Assembly: GCA_035505655.1 (NCBI GenBank)
Contig: DATJQP010000083.1
Coordinates: forward strand, 10,298-74,297
DNA: 64,000 bases
Direction of reading: 5' to 3'
From: JAGVPT01 sp035505655
GTDB lineage: Bacteria > Bacteroidota > Ignavibacteria > UBA10030 > UBA8401
How positions within the stretch are numbered: the stretch's first letter is position 1; the number at the start of each line of letters is the position of its first letter. The position numbers and the translations under genes are program-made. Below the pieces are notes generated by a model. It did no database searches. It was not told the origin of the DNA and saw only the letters and a program-made list of their open reading frames with translations. Below, piece after piece: positions 53,217-59,929 of this stretch.

Positions 53217-53852
53217 ATGAAAAAGATCATCGTTCTCATCCCGTTCCTTCTTGTTACGCTCACCGTCTATCCGCAGGATCTCAAACCGATCCAGCTTCCC
53301 CCTCCTCAGAAGGAGATCGGAAAACCGTTCATGGCCGCACTGAACCTCCGCCAGTCGACTCGAAGCTTCGACGCAAAGGCGCTCCCGCTGCAGGAACTTT
53401 CCAACCTGCTCTGGGCCGCGGACGGCATCAACCGGCCGGAGGCGGGAAAAAGGACCGCTCCCTCGGCAATGAACTGGCAGGAGGTCGATATCTATGTTGC
53501 GCTCGCGGAGGGTGTTTACATCTATGATGCGAAGGCGAACAGCCTGACGCCGGTGGCTGCCGGCGATCTCAGGTCATCGGCCGGATCGCAGGCTTTTGTT
53601 GCGGAAGCGCCGGTGAACCTTGTCTATGTCGTGGACATGTCGAGGGTGACCAGGGGAAGCGAAGAAGATAAGACGCTCTACACTGCCGCCGATGTCGGCT
53701 TCATTGCGGAGAATGTCTACCTCTACTGCGCGTCGCAGGGGCTGGCAGTCGTCGTACGAGGTTCGATCGACAGAGGTGCGATCTCGGAGAAGTTCAAGCT
53801 TCGGAAAGATCAGAAGGCGATCCTGGCCCAGACGATCGGATACACAAAATAG
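53217..53852 (+). CDS. Exported SagB-type nitroreductase-fold oxidoreductase
   Basis: A 211-residue FMN-fold protein of the SagB/ThcOx-type nitroreductase family. Start at ATG 53217 (MKKIIVLIPFLLVTLTVYPQ), with GAGG 6 bases upstream; the longer frame to 53169 is not supported. The N-terminus is a signal peptide, so it acts outside the cytoplasm. Conserved pieces: RQSTRSFDAKALPLQELSNL (the RxSxRxF entry), LWAADGINRPEAGKRTAPSA, YVVDMSRV and FIAENVYLYCASQGLAVVV. In SagB proteins this fold oxidises azolines of peptides; here there is no cyclodehydratase partner, so the substrate is unknown. A stem-loop follows at 53877. Confidence 0.8.
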   Translation: MKKIIVLIPFLLVTLTVYPQDLKPIQLPPPQKEIGKPFMAALNLRQSTRSFDAKALPLQELSNLLWAADGINRPEAGKRTAPSAMNWQEVDIYVALAEGVYIYDAKANSLTPVAAGDLRSSAGSQAFVAEAPVNLVYVVDMSRVTRGSEEDKTLYTAADVGFIAENVYLYCASQGLAVVVRGSIDRGAISEKFKLRKDQKAILAQTIGYTK

Positions 53853-53876
53853 ATTCGGACCCAGGAAGATGTCCCC

Positions 53877-53935
53877 TTTTGGGATTGATGATGGATGTGT
53901 GTCTTGAGGAACGGGACACACACTCAACCCCAAAA
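53877..53935. terminator. Long imperfect stem-loop between convergent genes
   Basis: TTTTGGGATTGA (53877-53888) pairs with TCAACCCCAAAA (53924-53935) apart from one mismatch, and an inner stem GTGTGTC (53897-53903) pairs with GACACAC (53915-53921). It lies between the converging nitroreductase and AmrS genes and would terminate transcription in both directions. Confidence 0.6.
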
Positions 53936-53939
53936 CTCC

Positions 53940-55109
53940 TTAACTCCAGACCCCGGGGATCGCCGCGCCGCAGAACCTGCACGTTCCCTTCGCCATGTTG
54001 CTGGTGAGGATCGTGAAGCCCCGCCGCTCGAGGAGAAGCTTCTTGCAGGCATGACAGTAGGTGTTCTCCCCTTCGTGTCCCGGAACGTTCCCGATGTAAG
54101 CATAGTGCATCCCCGAATCGAACGCGATTCTTCTCGCTTGTTCGAGGACTGATACCGGAGTTATGGGAAGCTGGTTGAGTTTGTACATCGGCGTGAAGCG
54201 GCTGAAGTGAAGCGGGCATTCGTCGAGGTTGTTCTTCACCAGCCACTCGCACATGCGCCGGATCATCGCAAGATCGTCGGTCCATCCGGGGATGACAAGG
54301 TTGGTGATTTCCAGCCAGACCTTTTCTTCCTTGAAGACCCGGAGCGTCCGCAGAACAGGATCGAGAGTCGCTTCGTTGAGCTTCCAATAAACATCGTTAT
54401 CGAAACTTTTCAGATCGATGTTTGCCGCATCGATGACCTTGCAAAGATGTCGCAGCGGTTCTTCGTTGATGTATCCCCCCGATTTCCAGACGTTTCTGAT
54501 CTTGTTCTTCCGGGCTATGGCCGCGGTGTCGAAGGCGTACTCATAGAAGGTGGTGGGCTCCGAGTATGTGTAGGCGATCGACTCGCACCGGTTCGCAAGA
54601 CACTCCTCGACCACCTTTTCCGGCATCAGATCGAAGTTCGACGTTTCCCTCGGACTGAACTGGGATATCTGCCAGTTCTGGCAATTGAGGCACCGCAGGT
54701 TGCATCCTGCTGCGGCGATAGAGTATGCCCGTGTCGAGGGAAGAAAGTGAAAGAGCGGCTTCTTCTCGATCGGGTCGATGTGGACGGCGCACGGATTCCC
54801 GTAGGCGATCGAGTACATCTTCCCGTCGCGGTTCACCCTGTTCCGGCACTTTCCGACTTCACCCGCGGCAAGGAGGCAACCGTGGGGGCATTTCTGGCAA
54901 AGAACTCCTCCGTCGGTCTTTACATAGAAGAGCCCCTCCTTGCTCCATTTCCAGAGATCATCATCGGAGGCTGCCGGAAGGATGCCCGGCCCCGGAATTC
55001 CCCCAAGAGCATTCAACCTCTCCAGCCCCAGCATGCATCCCCCTGCCGCAAAGAGGCAGGTGCGCATGAACTCGCGCTTCGAGAGGACAACGTCGTTCAT
55101 TAGTTTCAT
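53940..55109 (-). CDS. amrS: AmmeMemoRadiSam system radical SAM enzyme
   Basis: Radical SAM member of the bacterial AmmeMemoRadiSam system, whose reaction is not established. Start at ATG 55109 (MKLMNDVVLSKREFMR), preceded by AAGG 7 bases upstream; other ATGs are at 55151 and 55100. The SKREFMR stretch then a hydrophobic CLFAAGGCML segment resembles a Tat-type export signal, so the enzyme may be extracytoplasmic. The barrel holds the cluster motif AAGCNLRCLNCQNWQIS (CxxxCxxC). A CQKCPHGC group before it, and CHACKK and CRFCGAAIP at the C-terminus, suggest further metal or cluster sites. The upstream gene ends 42 bases before its start. Confidence 0.9.
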   Translation of the reverse strand: MKLMNDVVLSKREFMRTCLFAAGGCMLGLERLNALGGIPGPGILPAASDDDLWKWSKEGLFYVKTDGGVLCQKCPHGCLLAAGEVGKCRNRVNRDGKMYSIAYGNPCAVHIDPIEKKPLFHFLPSTRAYSIAAAGCNLRCLNCQNWQISQFSPRETSNFDLMPEKVVEECLANRCESIAYTYSEPTTFYEYAFDTAAIARKNKIRNVWKSGGYINEEPLRHLCKVIDAANIDLKSFDNDVYWKLNEATLDPVLRTLRVFKEEKVWLEITNLVIPGWTDDLAMIRRMCEWLVKNNLDECPLHFSRFTPMYKLNQLPITPVSVLEQARRIAFDSGMHYAYIGNVPGHEGENTYCHACKKLLLERRGFTILTSNMAKGTCRFCGAAIPGVWS

Positions 55110-55150
55110 TCCAACACCTTGTTCAGATTCACAAAGAGACCGATCACGCA

Positions 55151-57382
55151 TCACAACACAACCGCATACGCTTTTCTTCGGACCGCGGTGACGACCGCTC
55201 CCGCAAACGAGAGGGCCGCCGTGATGAAACACACTGTGGACATTCCGATGAGCGGGATGAGAAGGGTCGAGACAAGAAGAGCGCCGATCGCCGAACCAAC
55301 CAGATCGACGCCGTAGAGATCCGATGCAATCGCCGCAACAGATCCTTTCGCCAGTTTCGATCCCTCTGCAAACTCCTCCCCGACCAGGAACGAGATGACG
55401 AGGAGGATGAGCGCAAAGCCTGCCTGAACGATGAACAGATGCCGGGAAACCTCAACGAGTCCCGCAAGGAGTAAGGGAATGAACAATGCACACGCCCCGA
55501 CCGCAGATTCGAGTGCGATGAATTTTCCGACGGAGGTGCCCCTTCGCGATCTTCCGTTCTGCCAGGCACCGAGCGCCAGTCCCCCCATAAAGATTGTCAC
55601 CATAATCCCTGTGGCAATATAGACATAGCCGTAGACGATCTGAAATGCGATGATGAGAACGATTTCGACGGCAGACCCCGCGAACCCGCCGGCAAAGACT
55701 CCAAAGGTGATCGCATTCATTCTTACCGAGAGGAGGGCGAGAAGGACAACCCCGGCACCGATAAACACCCACGGCTTTTCACGGAACTGGCTCAACCAAT
55801 ATAAAAGCTGGCGATAGTACGAGGCGGGATCAAAGTCCCGGTTCACCGGTGCCCCCTTGTCGAGGGACCGGAGGATCGTATCGCTCCGGTCCTTCAGGAG
55901 GCCGTCGTCCAAATAGTTGTCGTTGACGTACGTAGTCGCGATGCCCCGCTCACGGACGAGGGAGGCGACGGCAACGCTCAGGTCTCCGTCCGAGGCAAGA
56001 AAGTAATCCCTCATCCCCGGGACGATGACGGCGTGCCGGAAGACCGAACGGAGAGTGTTGAGAAGAACCGAATGTGTCTGGCGGGATTCCGCGCTCATGT
56101 AGTCTTCCGACGAAATGAGGCTCGTGGAGACAACGCCGCCATTGGTGAGAAGTTTTTTCAAGGATTCGAAAAACTCTTCCGTGTAGTACCGATTGAGCTG
56201 TGCCGTCCCCGGTTCCGGAAGGTTGATCAGCACGACGTCGTAGGAAGAGGCCGCCGTTGCGACATACCGCCGCGCATCTCCGGCGATGACGGAGAATCGA
56301 TTGTCGGCCGGAACCGGAATGAAACGCCTGCCGATATCGACGATGGATGGATTGAGCTCGACGTCGTCGATCCTGTCGACTTGATACTTGAGGATTTCCG
56401 GTACGAGGCCGGACATCCCTCCCGAGATCACAAGCACACGATGTGGGTTCGGATGCTGAGACATCGCATAGTGCACAGCCTCCTCCGCGGAGGGAACATC
56501 GTTTGAAGTCGAAAGAAGAACGTTGTTCTCGAACAGGTTGTTCTGATCTGACTGCGAGGTGACGCCCAGGGTCCCGTACGGAGTCTCCTCATACAGGAGC
56601 ATCTCCTGGCCTTTGAACAACTCCCTGGCGGTCAGGTCGTCGAGTCCGCCGAACAGGAGCAGGCAGACAAGGGCCGTCGAAGGGAGGGCAAGGATTGCCG
56701 CACTTCCGGTTCTTCCTCTCCGAACCAAGATCCAAAGCGCAACGCCGAAATCGAAGAGGGCGAATATTCCAAGGCTCTGGAAAGGTTTGAGAATGAACAC
56801 AAGGATCAGGCTGAAAACAATTCCCCCCGCCATACTTCCCAGCGCCTCCCATCCATAGACTTTACGGATGAGATTCTCCCCCGAGCGCGTCCACGCCCTC
56901 CAGGAGATAAATGTGAAGGTGAAACCGGAGAGGAGGCAGTACGGAATCAAGAGAATGAAGGTGCTGAGGATGATCTCGTTCATCCCCGCCATGGCTCCGG
57001 CGGTGAAGACGATATTCCTGAGCAGGCGGACGGCGGCGAGGGTCGACGGTGGCAGAATCGGAAGGATGAACAGGATGAACGCGAGGGTCCCGTCGGCCAT
57101 TTCCCACCGACGTGAGACCCTGCCTAACCATGAGCCGGCAGCCGTGAGAAGCATCCAGTTCGCAAGGATGATCCCGATGACAAGCTCGTTTCCGTAAAAG
57201 ACCGAGAGGCATTCCCTTAGGACGAGCACCTGCGTTGCGACCGACGTTGCGCCGAGCGCAAAGACGCCGGCCGCGAAATCGGCGTCGAGGCGAGGGTGTG
57301 ACGCCGGGGGATATGAAGGGAGATTGCCGCGAGCGGGCGCGTCAGTTGGAGAGGCGAAATCCCCGGGGGGAGAGACATTCAC
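55151..57382 (-). CDS. Membrane spermidine-synthase-like protein of the AmmeMemoRadiSam operon
   Basis: A 743-residue fusion of polytopic membrane regions with a spermidine-synthase-type domain (~330-470). Start GTG 57382, overlapping the Memo-AMMECR1 stop as GTGA; the longer frame from 57454 lies in that gene. About seven N-terminal membrane segments, then the Rossmann-type domain (VISGGMSGLVPEIL, DVELNPSIVDIGRRF, GDARRYV, VLINLPEP, QLNRYYTEEFF), then about seven further segments. The DxxDP-type position of aminopropyltransferases reads NLPEP, so both acidic residues differ; this variant occurs in related membrane proteins as far as I recall. It may transfer an aminopropyl or other group to an exported or membrane substrate; function unknown. 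Confidence 0.8.
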   Translation of the reverse strand: MNVSPPGDFASPTDAPARGNLPSYPPASHPRLDADFAAGVFALGATSVATQVLVLRECLSVFYGNELVIGIILANWMLLTAAGSWLGRVSRRWEMADGTLAFILFILPILPPSTLAAVRLLRNIVFTAGAMAGMNEIILSTFILLIPYCLLSGFTFTFISWRAWTRSGENLIRKVYGWEALGSMAGGIVFSLILVFILKPFQSLGIFALFDFGVALWILVRRGRTGSAAILALPSTALVCLLLFGGLDDLTARELFKGQEMLLYEETPYGTLGVTSQSDQNNLFENNVLLSTSNDVPSAEEAVHYAMSQHPNPHRVLVISGGMSGLVPEILKYQVDRIDDVELNPSIVDIGRRFIPVPADNRFSVIAGDARRYVATAASSYDVVLINLPEPGTAQLNRYYTEEFFESLKKLLTNGGVVSTSLISSEDYMSAESRQTHSVLLNTLRSVFRHAVIVPGMRDYFLASDGDLSVAVASLVRERGIATTYVNDNYLDDGLLKDRSDTILRSLDKGAPVNRDFDPASYYRQLLYWLSQFREKPWVFIGAGVVLLALLSVRMNAITFGVFAGGFAGSAVEIVLIIAFQIVYGYVYIATGIMVTIFMGGLALGAWQNGRSRRGTSVGKFIALESAVGACALFIPLLLAGLVEVSRHLFIVQAGFALILLVISFLVGEEFAEGSKLAKGSVAAIASDLYGVDLVGSAIGALLVSTLLIPLIGMSTVCFITAALSFAGAVVTAVRRKAYAVVL

Positions 57383-58887
57383 ATGCCGAGTTCCTTTTCG
57401 CTGAAGACCGTTGCCCTGTAGACGTAGATCTCGGCATCTTTCCATCCATCCCACCCCAAACCGGCCTTATCCTGCGCACAATGGCCGAGAAATTCTTCCT
57501 TGCTCCATCCCGTCTCTTCTTCCACCTGAGGAAGAAAAGTCCCCGAGCGGCTCCCCTTCTTGATGTAGACTCCGTCCTTGCCAAGCTCGATCTCGTCGAT
57601 CGAAGAGATTCTCCGCAAAGGCGTGAGCGCGGAGATTTCGATCTCGAGGCCGCCCACCTCGTCGGCCTGAACCGGTTCGAACCGATAGTCTTCCGTTGCG
57701 GCGGCAATCGCCATTTCCTGGACTACTTTATAGAGCGGCTCGGAGGCTTCAAACCTTCCGACGCATCCTCTCAAATCGCCCTTCTTGCGGAGCGTGACAA
57801 ACGCCCCGCCGTTGGTCTTCGCCGCCTCAGTAAGTCCCAAGGTGTCGATGATGGGAATGACCTTGCCCGAGACATACTTTTTGATTGCATCGCGGGCAAT
57901 CGAGAGGAGCTTCTTTTCCGATTGCTTCGTGAGACCCGGGCTCGCGCTTCCGACCTTTCCTTTCAGCGAGACCGCAATTGCGTTGTATCCAACCACCCGT
58001 CCTTTGTCCCCCGCCGGCATATCGCCGGAATTCTTGTACTGGATGCGCGTGTATTGAAAGTCCGGAGTTCCGTCGGTCATCGACAAGAGCGTCACGATGC
58101 ATGACCATCCGCACATCGTGGTGAGAAGGTTTGGAATCTTCTTCGCCTCCGTTTCCTGTGTCACGTCGATGAGATGCGAAACGGAATTCGCGACGACGGC
58201 ATCGGCGGAGAGGTTATCGACCCGGACCGCGTCGTCGTAACCAGGGTAATGCGAGAAATCGGAACTGATGACAAAAAGGTTGTGTGGATTGAGGTACGGC
58301 TTCAGCACGGCGCCGATTGCTTTGCAGGTACCCGGCTCGCGCGCACCGATGACGATCGGGACGATCGTGAAACTCTTCTTCAGGTAGTACTGAAGAAACG
58401 GAACCTGAACCTCCACGCTGTGCTCGTTCGCGTGAGGCGACGGGTTGCGGGTGAAGAAGGGTGACTCCTGGACGAGCTTCTCTCCGAGGTCTCGGTTCAC
58501 GTTCGCGGTGCCGAGTGGAGTGATGTAGTTCCCTTCCGTGTAGACCGATGCTCCTTCGAACCCCATGGTGTGGCTCGGGCCGAGGATGAAGATATTGTCG
58601 TACTGCTTGTTCGGGTCGATCTGGCTGAAGCTCGACGCGGCGACCTCTCCTGAAAAAATATATCCTGCGTGGGGACAGATGATGGCCACGACGTCAGGGA
58701 GATTCCTGTTTGGCACCGCGTCCGCGAAGAGCTTCTTCAACAGATCCTGCAGTTCTCCCTTTGCGGCCGGATAGAACTGCCCTGCCACCGCGGGCTGCCG
58801 GTCGATCTGATTCTTCTGAGGCAGCACCCTCCCGGCGAGACAGAGGAGGAGGGGGAAAATAACGAGAATATGTCGGGGAGTTTTCAT
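57379..58887 (-). CDS. amrB/amrA: Exported Memo-AMMECR1 fusion of the AmmeMemoRadiSam system
   Basis: One chain of 502 residues with a signal peptide (MKTPRHILVIFPLLLCLAG), the Memo domain (~28-300) and the AMMECR1 domain (~320-495). Memo site residues: PHAGYIFSG, ILGPSHTMG and ISSDFSHYPG provide three His, and TMCGW the Cys; this set matches the Memo metal-binding pocket of the dioxygenase-like fold. AMMECR1 carries the hallmark LRGCVG near residue 375. Separate families A and B are encoded apart in many genomes, so the fusion is informative. Location outside the cytoplasm follows from the signal peptide. ATG at 58887 has GGAGG 9 bases upstream. Confidence 0.92.
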   Translation of the reverse strand: MKTPRHILVIFPLLLCLAGRVLPQKNQIDRQPAVAGQFYPAAKGELQDLLKKLFADAVPNRNLPDVVAIICPHAGYIFSGEVAASSFSQIDPNKQYDNIFILGPSHTMGFEGASVYTEGNYITPLGTANVNRDLGEKLVQESPFFTRNPSPHANEHSVEVQVPFLQYYLKKSFTIVPIVIGAREPGTCKAIGAVLKPYLNPHNLFVISSDFSHYPGYDDAVRVDNLSADAVVANSVSHLIDVTQETEAKKIPNLLTTMCGWSCIVTLLSMTDGTPDFQYTRIQYKNSGDMPAGDKGRVVGYNAIAVSLKGKVGSASPGLTKQSEKKLLSIARDAIKKYVSGKVIPIIDTLGLTEAAKTNGGAFVTLRKKGDLRGCVGRFEASEPLYKVVQEMAIAAATEDYRFEPVQADEVGGLEIEISALTPLRRISSIDEIELGKDGVYIKKGSRSGTFLPQVEEETGWSKEEFLGHCAQDKAGLGWDGWKDAEIYVYRATVFSEKELGM

Positions 58888-59027
58888 AGTCCATCGCCTC
58901 CACTAAGATGGGGCACAGTTCTATTCGTAAGCAGAGGCCTGCGGTGCGGCAGGGCCTGCCTGCACAATTACTTCGCGTTATGCCGCTCACCCTTCCACAC
59001 AAGTGACCCCCGCACTCCGTCAACAGT

Positions 59028-59435
59028 TTATTTGCAGCCGAGCGCTTTGGCGGCGCTCTCCACCTGCGCCGGGTCGACCCAGATGAGCGAAGCAAAGAGC
59101 CCACCCGTTGCCATCGCATCCATCATCTTGATGTTGATCCCCGCGGCAGCGATGCCTTCGAGCGTCTTCACCAAGACTCCCGTCCGATCGGATCCGCTGA
59201 CCATGAAGCCGGTTCCTTCTTCCCCAAGAATTCCCGCACCGGTCCACTTGGTCCTGAGCTTCTCGGGATTTTTCGCCACGGCGTAGATTCTCGCTTTTCC
59301 ATCCGGCATCCCATGCCCCCACAGACCGACGAGCGCAACATTGGAAGCTTTCAGGTCGGCAAGGATTTTCATCGCTGTTCCCGGTTTGTCATCGACATTG
59401 GCCGCGAAGTAGGTCACTCGTTTCGATTTTGCCAT
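59028..59435 (-). CDS. ACT-domain protein
   Basis: A 135-residue protein with two ACT-like halves: VTYFAANVDDKPGTAMKILADL, then VSGSDRTGVLVKTLEGIAAAGINI (each in part: VDDKPGTAMKIL, GVLVKTLEGIAAAG). ACT domains bind amino acids and regulate metabolic enzymes; here it stands alone, with no catalytic domain. AAGGA lies 7 bases before the ATG. A terminator-like hairpin just before the ribosome site (59462-59495) suggests that expression is adjusted by attenuation. The following gene is the AmmeMemoRadiSam operon, 140 bases on. The ligand is not predictable. Confidence 0.85.
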   Translation of the reverse strand: MAKSKRVTYFAANVDDKPGTAMKILADLKASNVALVGLWGHGMPDGKARIYAVAKNPEKLRTKWTGAGILGEEGTGFMVSGSDRTGVLVKTLEGIAAAGINIKMMDAMATGGLFASLIWVDPAQVESAAKALGCK

Positions 59436-59461
59436 GTGAGTATCCTTTCTGGGACTGGAAC

Positions 59462-59495
59462 AAAAAGGCCTCTGCCGGCTTTCGCCAACAGAGGC
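59462..59495 (-). promoter_or_regulatory. Transcription attenuator in the leader of the ACT gene
   Basis: Minus strand: a 12-base-pair stem (7 GC-rich pairs, two G-U pairs, then GGC/GCC) closed by a GAAA tetraloop, running from 59495 down to 59468, followed by C and TTTTT (59466-59462). The terminator lies 27-60 bases before the ATG and just before the AAGGA ribosome site. No minus-strand gene precedes it in the window, so it is not an end-of-gene terminator of an upstream gene. Confidence 0.7.
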
Positions 59496-59794
59496 TTCCG
59501 CGATTCTTCAAGTCCTTTTCCCCGGTTCCAGAAACCTCCGGCCCGGCAGGCTGAGGCCAGTGTGTGCGGAAAATTTGGGATTATTTTGGATGATTGTCAA
59601 CATGGGGGAGATCGCGGAGCACGCATGTATTGGCCGCCGCGCGAGGGTTTGGTGATGCTAGAGTCTCAGACCCTCAGTTCAATCGCAGATGGATTCTCCA
59701 GAAGGGATTCCTTCGGAACCGAAAAAAGGGCTCGGGAATGACGTAACTCAAACATTCGCCGTGCCCGCGGGTTTTTAGCGGGTCGAAGACTCGA

Positions 59795-59810
59795 CTGGAT
59801 GAGCATCCAG
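59795..59810. promoter_or_regulatory. Short perfect palindromic hairpin upstream of the Asp-box gene
   Basis: CTGGAT (59795-59800), GAGC loop, ATCCAG (59805-59810). Could be an operator or a leader hairpin; only the symmetry is seen, and the role is speculative. Confidence 0.3.
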
Positions 59811-59929
59811 ACTGTAATGCAACCGAGGTTTTGAAGCCGCGCGATTTTTTCCTACTTTATTGATGCGCATTACGTCTTTCCGGAGAAACCCTGTAGCCGC
59901 GCCGGAACCCCCTTCACGTTCGCCGATCC

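Larger units (their letters stand above)
53940..58887 (-). other. AmmeMemoRadiSam operon
   Basis: Three genes on the minus strand: a Memo-AMMECR1 fusion (57379-58887), a membrane spermidine-synthase-like protein (55151-57382) and the radical SAM enzyme (53940-55109). The first two overlap by GTGA and the second and third are 41 bases apart, so they form one operon. GGAGG lies 9 bases before the first ATG. No strong promoter is visible in 58888-59027. Confidence 0.85.
59436..59929. other. Leader and divergent intergenic region
   Basis: 494 bases between the ACT gene (-) and the Asp-box protein gene (+). The minus-strand leader holds the attenuator hairpin (59462-59495), and further upstream a segment able to form the hairpin CCTC...GAGG (around 59530-59556). 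TTGACA occurs at 59595-59600 (minus strand), but no good -10 follows. On the plus side are a perfect stem-loop at 59795-59810 and a TTGAAG at 59831-59836 as possible weak promoter. Confidence 0.55.

Noticed and set aside
59595..59600. TTGACA as promoter of the ACT leader
   Set aside because: Although the -35 is perfect, the -10 positions at 16-18 bases are poor (CCAAAT, CAAATT, AAATTT), so it is not listed as a feature.
59313..59741. 142-codon plus-strand frame over the ACT gene leader
   Set aside because: It overlaps the ACT gene and the attenuator hairpin, lacks a ribosome site and shows no domain.
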